Origin: JACTMJ01 sp039812845
GTDB taxonomy: Bacteria; Acidobacteriota; Terriglobia; Bryobacterales; Bryobacteraceae
Direction: 5' to 3'
NCBI GenBank assembly: GCA_039812845.1
Contig: JBDIBK010000099.1
Coordinates: 1 to 16,049 of the forward strand
DNA length: 16,049 nucleotides
Shown here: positions 6,708-13,547 of the stretch, piece after piece
Numbering within the stretch: position 1 is the first letter of the stretch
Layout of the letters: each line of letters begins with the position of its first letter
The notes under the pieces: model-generated
What the model was told of the DNA's origin: nothing
The model's database searches: none
The model's input: only the letters and a program-made list of their open reading frames with translations
Position numbers and translations under genes: made by a program

Positions 6708-7781
6708 TCATTGCCGTGCCTCCCGATCGAGCAGCGCCCGCTTCCGCTCCACGCCCCAGCGGTAACCCGAGAGCGCGCCATCGTTGCGCACCACGCGGTG
6801 ACATGGAATCGCCACGGCCAATTTGTTCGCGCCGCACGCCTGCGCGACCGCGCGTGCCGAAGTCGGAGAGCCGATGAGCGCGGCGACGTCGGCGTAGCTT
6901 GCGGTTTTGCCCGCCGGGATTCCTCGCAGCGCCTGCCAGACCCGCTGCTGAAAGGCCGTTCCGCGAACGTCGAGGGGAAGGTCCAGGCCGAGCGAAGGCC
7001 TCTCCACAAGTCCAACCACCTTCGCGACAAGCCCTTCAAAGTCCGCGTCGGCGCCGATGAGGCTGGCTTTCGGAAACTGGTCCTCCAGTTGCCGCACGAG
7101 CAAGCCAGGATCGGCCCCGAGCAGGATCGCGCAGATCCCGCGGCCGCTCCGCGCCACGAGGATGGAACCGAGCGAGCATTCCCCCACGGCAAAGCGGATC
7201 TCCGTTTGCGCTCCCCCGGCGCGATAGGCGGAAGGCGTCATGCCCAGCAGCCCGTTTGACGCTTCGTAAAAGCGGCTGCTGGAGCCGTAGCCCGCATCGT
7301 AGATGGCATCCGTCACCGTGTGGCCCTTGTTGAGCGACTTGCGGACCAACTTGGCCCGGTGCGCGGCCGCGTACCCTTTGGGAGTCAGCCCCGTTTGGGC
7401 CTTGAACACCCGGTGAAAATGCCAATCGCTCATGCCCGCGCTCTCCGCCAGCGAATGGAGGCTGGGCGGCGTTTCCGCATCTTCAATCTGGCGGCAGGCA
7501 GCGGAAATTTTCGCGGCGTTCCGATCGGCCAGCGGCTTCCGGTCCGGTTTGCACCGCTTGCAGGGCCGGAACCCGGCTTTCTCCGCCTCCTCGCAACTCG
7601 AATAGAACTGCACGTTCTCGGGCCGGGCCAGACGGGCCGCGCAGCAAGGGCGGCAGTAGACGCCGGTTGTCTTAACGGAATAATAGAATCGCGCCTCGGG
7701 GTCGCGCGCCTGAACCGCGGCCCAACGCGGATCGTTCACGGTAGCCGTCGCGAGCGGAATCGCTCTCGTTGAGGTGCTCAT
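6708..7781 (-). CDS. ada: Bifunctional Ada: methyl-DNA repair protein and transcriptional regulator
   Basis: 357-aa protein with all three parts of E. coli-type Ada. N-terminal zinc domain (about 15-82): VYCRPCC and FRPCKRC supply C43, C47, C74 and C77, equivalent to the Zn-Cys4 site whose first Cys accepts methyl groups from phosphotriesters. Middle AraC-type helix-turn-helix (about 95-190). C-terminal O6-methylguanine transferase: AVAIPCHRVVR with acceptor C327, and SGYRWGVERK. It repairs O6-methylguanine by suicide alkyl transfer and, once methylated on the N-terminal Cys, would activate alkylation-response genes. The ATG at 7781 is preceded by AAGGAGA at a good distance. It lacks adjacent alkB or alkA; only the SRPBCC gene follows. 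A perfect 19-bp dyad lies 52 nt upstream and may be regulatory. No key residue is missing. Confidence 0.96.
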   Translation of the reverse strand: MSTSTRAIPLATATVNDPRWAAVQARDPEARFYYSVKTTGVYCRPCCAARLARPENVQFYSSCEEAEKAGFRPCKRCKPDRKPLADRNAAKISAACRQIEDAETPPSLHSLAESAGMSDWHFHRVFKAQTGLTPKGYAAAHRAKLVRKSLNKGHTVTDAIYDAGYGSSSRFYEASNGLLGMTPSAYRAGGAQTEIRFAVGECSLGSILVARSGRGICAILLGADPGLLVRQLEDQFPKASLIGADADFEGLVAKVVGLVERPSLGLDLPLDVRGTAFQQRVWQALRGIPAGKTASYADVAALIGSPTSARAVAQACGANKLAVAIPCHRVVRNDGALSGYRWGVERKRALLDREARQ

Positions 7782-7832
7782 GGCTTCTCCTTCATTTTCA
7801 TTCCCACAGGCACGAATCTAACAGCGATCGCG

Positions 7833-7851
7833 GAAGCGGACACTCCGCTTC
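7833..7851. promoter_or_regulatory. Perfect dyad upstream of ada
   Basis: GAAGCGGA (7833-7840) and TCCGCTTC (7844-7851) form an uninterrupted 8-bp inverted repeat around CAC, starting 52 nt upstream of the ada ATG. A GCGATCGC palindrome (7824-7831) lies just on the ada side. The position would suit an activator or repressor site at or above the promoter. It does not resemble the E. coli Ada box. A hairpin role in RNA cannot be excluded. Confidence 0.5.
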
Positions 7852-8063
7852 TTGCTGCCAAATTCCAATTGCGGGAACATAGGACGGGCGTTAGGCGTGG
7901 ACTAGCCTGGAAGAAAATGTCGCTTTCCCGGAGAATGGCGGGAGGCTGGCGGTTCGCGGACCTCGCACCCGACGCGCATCGGAGGAAAGAAACCGGCACC
8001 GTCTAACTGGATACTCCGGGCGAACCGGAGGCAAGGCAAAGTGAGCGCACGGGACGATGCACC

Positions 8064-8876
8064 TCATTTGCGCGCGTGCACATCCCACCAAGTGTAGTCA
8101 TACCTTGCCCTTACCGCATCATAGATGCGCTTCGTAGCCTCATAGTCCCGCCAGAGACCGTGGGTTTCCTCACCGAAGGGACCGGAGCTTTTCCCGCCCT
8201 TCGGATCCCAGCCATCCGGCCTATAGGGGGAGTCCCATTCCATTTTCGGACGCCAGGATTGCGGAAGACCCTTAATGAGTTTCTTTAGCGGAGGAACTGC
8301 GCGGCCAGCCTTTCTGAGGGCTCTCCAAGCCCATTCATCCTGTCCAATTTCGAGGCTGGTCGTGTGAAAATTTTGGTTAATCAGCTTGAACTGGCTGTAG
8401 CCAAGCTCCCTAAGCGAGGGGAGGATGGTATCACAATAATTCAGCTCGACACTGATATAGCGCGGCGCAGTCTCCGGCGTAAGGGTTGAAATGGCAATCG
8501 CATCGAAGCCCTCAATATCGATCTTCAGGTAGTGAGGAATCCCGTACTCGGCGATAATTGCCGAGAGCGGAAGGCATGGGATCTGCATCTCTTCGTAGCG
8601 CCCTCCGATCTTCCCCAGCTCCGGATCGAAGCTCGATAAGCCAGGATCTTTCAGACTGCGATAGAAGGTTAGCGTCTGCGCGCTTTGAGCAATTCCGAGG
8701 TTGATGATTCTGAGCTTCTCCTCCGCGATTTCGCGCTCAAACCGGCGGGCGGCCTTCTCGCAGAGATTCGGGTCCGCATCGATAGCCAGCACGCGGTATC
8801 CCTTGAACAGATAATAGGCCGTATCCGCGCCGTCGCACATACCGACATCGATAATCAGATCGCTAACGTTTCGCAT
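8064..8876 (-). CDS. FkbM-family SAM-dependent methyltransferase
   Basis: 270-aa FkbM-type methyltransferase, a family that usually O-methylates sugars or polyketides. The SAM-binding start LIIDVGMCDGADTAYYL (7-23) gives the DxGxxxG-like loop, VLAIDADP (29-36) is the acidic end of strand 2, and LKIDIEGFD (117-125) is the family signature. The last ~90 residues (WRALRKAG to the end) form a basic/aromatic tail outside the methyltransferase core. AAAGGG lies 11 nt and AGGAG 17 nt upstream of the ATG at 8876. It is 72 bp downstream of a glycosyltransferase on the same strand, probably in one operon, so methylation of a polysaccharide sugar is the likely job by context. The 282 bp between its stop and ada hold no gene. 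Confidence 0.87.
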   Translation of the reverse strand: MRNVSDLIIDVGMCDGADTAYYLFKGYRVLAIDADPNLCEKAARRFEREIAEEKLRIINLGIAQSAQTLTFYRSLKDPGLSSFDPELGKIGGRYEEMQIPCLPLSAIIAEYGIPHYLKIDIEGFDAIAISTLTPETAPRYISVELNYCDTILPSLRELGYSQFKLINQNFHTTSLEIGQDEWAWRALRKAGRAVPPLKKLIKGLPQSWRPKMEWDSPYRPDGWDPKGGKSSGPFGEETHGLWRDYEATKRIYDAVRARYDYTWWDVHARK

Positions 8877-8948
8877 GCTGCAGTCTACCCTTTCTCCTCA
8901 CAGACACACGCGCGGTTTCGCCTTCCATTTCGTTTCGGTGGGCCGGGC

Positions 8949-10142
8949 TCAGTTCTCCGTCGAGGCTGCATCCGCCGCGGGCAGAATCTCGCGGTAAAGC
9001 GCCATCACCTGTGCCACCGTCCGATCCGCGTGGAAGAATTCCTTTACCCGGCGTTTTCCATTCCGGCCCATCGTCCGCGCCAAATCCGGATTCTCCAGAA
9101 GCCTTGTTACGCATGCCGCCAGCTCATTTGCGTCGCCGGGTGTAAACATCAGCCCTGTTTCTCCTTCGACAACAATTTCCGTGACACCGCCGGCCCGCGA
9201 CGCCACGATCGGCTTTTCCAGGGACATGGCTTCAATGATGACCCGGCCGAATGGCTCCGGCACCGTCGAGGCATGGATCGGAACATCGACCGCGTTGATG
9301 AAGTCAAAAACGTGATCCTGGTGCCCAAGAAATCGGATGTTATCCGAAATCGCAAATTCCTCTATGAGCCGGTGGAGCTTTTCCTCATACTCCGACTGAT
9401 CTTTTGGCGCGTCACCAATAATTAAGCAGGTAATATCTGGAAATGATTTCTTCAAGAGGCGAACCGCTTCTAATACGATATCCTGTCCCTTCCAGAATCG
9501 AATTGTTCCAGAAATACCGATCAATGGCGACGATTCCGGGATACCGAGGCACCTCCTGATCTCTTCGCAGCTCCTGGTAAGCGTCAAGTCCGGATCAATT
9601 CCGTTATAAATGGTTGCAATCTTTGATGGCGGAATGCACTTGGCGGCGGTGTCGCGCGCAACGGATCTCGACACGCAAATCACCTTGGCCACAAGCTTCC
9701 GAAACATACGGAAGTACAGACTGCCGTCCGCAATGCCTCCGCGCTGGTGAACCACACATGGCACATTCGCCAGCTTTGCCGCCAGTATAACCGGATAATT
9801 TGTATCCAGCCCATTGTTAACGTGGACCAGTGAAATGGCATTCTCCTTCAAGAATGCACGGTAGCGAAGCGCGGGCAGCAGAATGAATGTCATGCTGTTT
9901 ATCACCGCTGTCAGCCTTGTCAATCGAATCCATTTTATACCGGATACGCTTCTACCTGGTTTCATGATACGCACATCGATGCCGCCCTCTTGCATACGCT
10001 CGGCAACAGGATTCATGCGATGAAACATGACAACCGGTGTATATTTTGTTCGATCCAATCGGGTAACAAGGAAGTAAAGGCTGAAATAGGAGCCTCCAAC
10101 CGTTCCATCCAGATTGGTCTCACAATATAGGATTCGGTTCAT
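8949..10142 (-). CDS. GT4-type glycosyltransferase (GT-B fold)
   Basis: 397-aa retaining glycosyltransferase of the GT4/Glycos_transf_1 type, transferring a sugar from a nucleotide donor at the inner membrane or cytoplasm. The N-terminal acceptor domain starts MNRILYCETNLDGTVGGSYF with the glycine loop (G16, G17). The donor domain carries ISGTIRFWKGQD (K218) and the E-x7-E motif EPFGRVIIE (E296, E304), followed by ASRAGGVTEIV. ATG at 10142 gives the normal family start but has only a weak ribosome-binding site. A GTG at 10205, 21 codons upstream, has AGGAG 4 nt before it, but the extra residues do not look like the family. The gene is noticeably less GC-rich in its N-terminal two thirds. It is the first gene of the leftward arm of the glycan region, with FkbM after it. 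Confidence 0.9.
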   Translation of the reverse strand: MNRILYCETNLDGTVGGSYFSLYFLVTRLDRTKYTPVVMFHRMNPVAERMQEGGIDVRIMKPGRSVSGIKWIRLTRLTAVINSMTFILLPALRYRAFLKENAISLVHVNNGLDTNYPVILAAKLANVPCVVHQRGGIADGSLYFRMFRKLVAKVICVSRSVARDTAAKCIPPSKIATIYNGIDPDLTLTRSCEEIRRCLGIPESSPLIGISGTIRFWKGQDIVLEAVRLLKKSFPDITCLIIGDAPKDQSEYEEKLHRLIEEFAISDNIRFLGHQDHVFDFINAVDVPIHASTVPEPFGRVIIEAMSLEKPIVASRAGGVTEIVVEGETGLMFTPGDANELAACVTRLLENPDLARTMGRNGKRRVKEFFHADRTVAQVMALYREILPAADAASTEN

Positions 10143-10726
10143 ACTATGCTTCAGTCTTTGCGCCCGGCTTGGCGCACAATTGTCAAACCAAGCTGAGGCG
10201 ATCACCCCGCTCCTGGGAGGCGGATCTGAGCCACACCCCGCAGCCGTTCCGGCACCGCCTCTGAAAGGGTACCACTTGCGGATTTGCCTTTGAGACTGGG
10301 TGCCGAATCCCCGCGGGACTCAAGGGCGCCTGGGACGGCAGTTCTTGCACAGGGAGCCGGCGGACGATGACAAGGATGAGTTAGCACGGCGCATCGCGCG
10401 AACCTCCGCTGAACCAAGTCGCACCCATGCTCGACTGGACATCTCCCCAACGCCGCAAGGAGACCGCGCCCATCGTGCCCTGGATGATTCTGGACCGCTC
10501 CAGCAGCCCCCGTGGTCCGCGGCAACGGGTTCACCCGCCAGCCGTGGTGTAAGCTAGGCATTGGGCTTCTGGAGCACCAGCTATGGATTTGAGAAGCGAT
10601 CTCAGGGGGGGCTGAGAGTGCGGCTCCCGATTTGGCTTCGACGTGCGGCCTTAATGGGATGCGTCGTGCTTTGATTTCCTTCCTTTTGCCATCGAGAATC
10701 GAGATTTGAGTTGGAATCGTTCCCGT
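10143..10726. other. Divergent spacer between glycan arms, no recognised gene
   Basis: About 580 bp between two divergent glycosyltransferase genes. I recognise no protein in any frame. A leftward 119-codon frame (10202-10561) ends in a GTGA overlap with the alternative GTG start of the leftward glycosyltransferase, but its Arg/Pro/His/Cys-rich product and unbiased third positions argue against a real gene. A rightward frame (about 10300-10557) is equally unconvincing. A run of seven G (10605-10611) sits within a set of competing inverted repeats. Promoters for both arms should be here, but I see no clear boxes. It could be a decayed gene or mobile-element remnant. Confidence 0.55.
10590..10617 (+). 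promoter_or_regulatory. Mutually exclusive hairpins in the leader of the rightward glycan genes
   Basis: Three short arms: TGAGA (10590-10594), TCTCAG (10600-10605) and CTGAGA (10612-10617). The middle arm can pair with the left one (5 bp, 5-nt loop) or the right one (6 bp, loop of six G), but not both. It lies about 110 bp before the first rightward glycosyltransferase. This is the layout of a switchable leader, but the stems are short and no U-tract follows. Confidence 0.3.
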
Positions 10727-11908
10727 ATGCCTAACGTTTCGTCAGCGACTCCTCGTGTCCTCTATATCCACGGTACGAGAGTACCGCCTCCAACGGATTG
10801 CCAACAGGATCGATTTTACCTGCTGTCTCGCGAGCTTCAAGGCGACGTCATTCAGCCGATCTGGTTTACAGAGCCGAGGCAGGTGGAAGAACGATTTGGC
10901 TCAGGAAGCTTCCCGGAATACCGTACCGGGCACTTCACTTATCACTGGCTATTGAACCCAGCCAAGGGGGCCAGCGGATGGCTGCGGCGCATTCGATTTA
11001 CGCTCTCGACCGCCTTGAGGCTTCACAGACAGCAGCCCATTGATTGTGTCGTTGTTTATTCGCATTTCCTTCCAGCCCTTTGTGGAATCGTGATCAAATG
11101 GCTGACTGGAGCAAGGCTGGTCACCGAGATAGCGACTTCTCCGAATTTGCTGCACTTGACAAACAGGCCTGCACCCAGCTTCAAAGATAAAATAAAGCAT
11201 CACTTCTCTAATTTGTGCCTTCATCTGGCAGTTATTTTTAGCGATCAAACTCATGTTTTAGCCCCAGATATATTGATATCGTACAAAATGTTGAGATCAT
11301 CTCCGCAATTTATTTTTCATGACTTTGTGCCGATTTCGAGCGTACCAAGACCCGAGGAGAAGAAAGACCTAACTATCCTTCTTGTAGGCGCTCCATGGTA
11401 CCTGAAGGGCGTGGATTTGCTTATTTCGGCATTCCTTAACTTGCAAGTAGATTACCCATCCGCCAAGTTGCAGCTTCTAGGACACTACCCAGAGCCTGAG
11501 ATGGCGAATGCAAGCTTCCGCTCGAATCCAGGAATTGAAGTCCTTAAGGGGAGGCCTCACCCGGAGACGCTGGAGCTAATCAGCCAGGCATCCATCCTGG
11601 TGCTTCCGTCCCGATGCGAAGGGATGGGCCGGGTTCTTCTGGAGGCGATGGCTGCCGGAATTCCCGTCGTCGGTTCGCGAGTTGGAGGAATACCGCATAT
11701 CATTCGCGACGGGGACACCGGATTCCTGTTTCCCGCGAATGATTCCGCCGCCCTTGAAGACCGGCTGCGCCACCTCCTCGGGGACGCCTCGCTCCGGGCG
11801 AGGATGGGGGAGGCTGGATATCGGCTTGTCCACGAGGAATTTTCGGAAGATCGCTACGTTTCTCAGTTTTCCAGCATGGTTCGGGCAGCGATGAAGGGAA
11901 CACGGTAA
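10727..11908 (+). CDS. GT4-type glycosyltransferase (GT-B fold), second
   Basis: 393 aa from the ATG at 10727; a TTG at 10706 would add seven residues, and neither has a strong ribosome-binding site. The N-terminal half is divergent and lacks the usual GG loop (it reads HGTRVPPPTDCQQDR). The C-terminal donor domain is clear: LLVGAPWYLKGVDLL (K227), LPSRCEGMGRVLLEAMAAGIPVVGSRVGGIP with the E-x7-E pair E298/E306, and DGDTGFLF. It probably adds a sugar to a lipid-linked glycan. The stop overlaps the next start as TAATG (11906-11910), so it is translationally coupled to the flippase. Base composition is mosaic: about 37% GC over 11161-11340 (roughly residues 145-205), 75% at 11761-11820. This suggests acquisition or recombination. 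Confidence 0.88.
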   Translation: MPNVSSATPRVLYIHGTRVPPPTDCQQDRFYLLSRELQGDVIQPIWFTEPRQVEERFGSGSFPEYRTGHFTYHWLLNPAKGASGWLRRIRFTLSTALRLHRQQPIDCVVVYSHFLPALCGIVIKWLTGARLVTEIATSPNLLHLTNRPAPSFKDKIKHHFSNLCLHLAVIFSDQTHVLAPDILISYKMLRSSPQFIFHDFVPISSVPRPEEKKDLTILLVGAPWYLKGVDLLISAFLNLQVDYPSAKLQLLGHYPEPEMANASFRSNPGIEVLKGRPHPETLELISQASILVLPSRCEGMGRVLLEAMAAGIPVVGSRVGGIPHIIRDGDTGFLFPANDSAALEDRLRHLLGDASLRARMGEAGYRLVHEEFSEDRYVSQFSSMVRAAMKGTR

Positions 11909-13410
11909 TGGCCTCTTCCAAGCACTTCGACCGGGTCTTCGTGGGCGGATTGGCCTGGACCGCCGGGGCGAAATGGTCCACACAGTTGCTGACCTGGGGT
12001 TCGGTTGTCGTCCTCGCCCGGCTGCTTTCCGTAAGCGATTTCGGGATCGTCGCCTTGGCGGGCGTCTATCTCATCCTTACGAATTCCATCGCTGAGTTCG
12101 GACTCGCCGGCGCAGTCATGCTGATGCGTGAGCTGGGTTACGATATCCTGGCTCAGCTCAATACAGTCGCTGTGTGCTTTGGCGTCGTTGCAGCATTGCT
12201 TTGCATCGCAACCGCGCCCGTCGTAGGGTGGCTTTTTCAGAGCGACGCTGTGATCGGCGTTTTGCAGGTGGGCAGCATATCGATTCTCATTGCCGGGTTC
12301 CAGTTGATGCCGTTTGGGCTGCTGAGGCGGAATCTCGAATATCGGCGGCTTGCCATATCCGAGGCGATTCAGTCGCTCGCGCAAGCAGGCTTTACGGTCA
12401 TATTTGCTTTGCTCGGATGGGGCTACTGGTCCATCGTCTGGGGCATTACGCTTGGGCGTCTTGCGATCACGGCCACATTGGTCTCCTGGCACTGGGTGGG
12501 ACTATCGATCCCGAAGTGGCAAGATATCAAGGCTCCGCTTGTATGCGGATGGCACCTTTCGACGACGCAGTTCACCACGGCTTTGTCGGAGCAAATGGAC
12601 GCAATCATTATCGGGAGGGTGCTGGGTGATGCTCTGCTCGGCATATACCGGATGGCGGTAAGTATAGCCGTGGCGCCTTCCGAGAGAATCAGCACACTTA
12701 TTTTCCGCGTGACCGGCCCCTTGTTCTCCGGTGTTCAGGAAGATCGAGCGCTGATCCGACGCTATTACCTGATCTGGATCGAATTATTGAGCATCTCGAC
12801 GCTGCCGTTGGCCACCGGTCTGGCGATGGTGGCTTCGGACGTAGTGCTCCTTGTGCTCGGCGACAAATGGGCGGCGGTAATCGTCCCTCTGCGCTGGATT
12901 TCTTTGGCGGCGTGGTTCAATACGATGATTGCGCTTACGCAGCAGGTGCTGGTGAATCTCCGAAAGACGAAGATGGTGATGAACTGGCACCTTGCCAGGA
13001 CCCTTGTGATGCCGGCAGCATTCCTGGTGGGCACTTACTGGAATCTCAGCGGTGTTGCCGCAGCCTGGCTCGTGGCGGTACCGATGCTGCTTGTCCCATT
13101 CGTATTGACGGCGGCGCGGAATATTGAACTTCGGCTAGTTGAACTGGCCTCAACGCTTGCGCCCAGCGCAGTAGCTTCAGCCACGATGATGGTGGCAGTG
13201 TATCTGTGGAGACACTATGGAATGCCTTCGACACTGAATACCCTGTGGAGTTTGTCCACAAGCGTGTCCGTAGGTGGCCTTGCCTACATTGGCGTGCTGG
13301 CGCTGTTCTTTCGGGCCAAGTTCCGAAGATATATCGAGTTTGCCAAGTCGACCTGGATGGATCGACGGCACAAACAGCAGGAAGCCGCTTCGGATGCGCC
13401 GGCGTGTTGA
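11908..13410 (+). CDS. Wzx-like polysaccharide flippase (MOP superfamily)
   Basis: 500-aa polytopic membrane protein, typical length for Wzx/WzxC/TuaB-type exporters that flip lipid-linked oligosaccharides to the periplasmic face. The opening (about 12-70), with two hydrophobic segments around VVVLARLLSVSDFGIVAL and SIAEFGLAGAVMLMREL, is characteristic of the family. Further hydrophobic stretches run through the protein (for example about 85-110, 113-137, 155-195, 290-320, 370-400 and 450-475), consistent with 12-14 spans. The start overlaps the glycosyltransferase stop (TAATG), so the two are made together. Neither a Wzy polymerase nor a priming transferase is seen in the window, so the export pathway must be completed elsewhere. 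The C-terminal tail is short, basic and cytoplasmic. Confidence 0.9.
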   Translation: MASSKHFDRVFVGGLAWTAGAKWSTQLLTWGSVVVLARLLSVSDFGIVALAGVYLILTNSIAEFGLAGAVMLMRELGYDILAQLNTVAVCFGVVAALLCIATAPVVGWLFQSDAVIGVLQVGSISILIAGFQLMPFGLLRRNLEYRRLAISEAIQSLAQAGFTVIFALLGWGYWSIVWGITLGRLAITATLVSWHWVGLSIPKWQDIKAPLVCGWHLSTTQFTTALSEQMDAIIIGRVLGDALLGIYRMAVSIAVAPSERISTLIFRVTGPLFSGVQEDRALIRRYYLIWIELLSISTLPLATGLAMVASDVVLLVLGDKWAAVIVPLRWISLAAWFNTMIALTQQVLVNLRKTKMVMNWHLARTLVMPAAFLVGTYWNLSGVAAAWLVAVPMLLVPFVLTAARNIELRLVELASTLAPSAVASATMMVAVYLWRHYGMPSTLNTLWSLSTSVSVGGLAYIGVLALFFRAKFRRYIEFAKSTWMDRRHKQQEAASDAPAC

Positions 13411-13547
13411 AATCGTCCGATTTCAGAAAAGGCTGAAACTGCGAGAGGCGGCATCTACGTTCAGTGGTGGGCACTCCACGAGTGGCGCAGCGGGATGATG
13501 TTAAATTTCGCCTGACCCGCCCTGGCGCTGCGATATGGTGGAATGAC

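Noticed and set aside
7778..7999. 73-codon minus-strand frame overlapping the ada start
   Set aside because: Overlaps the ada start and its ribosome-binding site. The composition looks random and there is no family resemblance.
8685..9425. 246-codon open frame on the plus strand
   Set aside because: Antisense to two recognised genes (FkbM and the glycosyltransferase) and bridging their gap; no motif.
10143..10726. Insertion sequence or group II intron in the glycan spacer
   Set aside because: No transposase or reverse-transcriptase motifs in any frame and no terminal inverted repeats or target duplication that I can find.
10143..10726. JUMPstart/ops element for polysaccharide operons
   Set aside because: No GGCGGTAG core was found in the spacer.
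11863..12492. 209-codon minus-strand frame
   Set aside because: Antisense to the flippase transmembrane region; its polar, charged product is the expected complement of hydrophobic codons.
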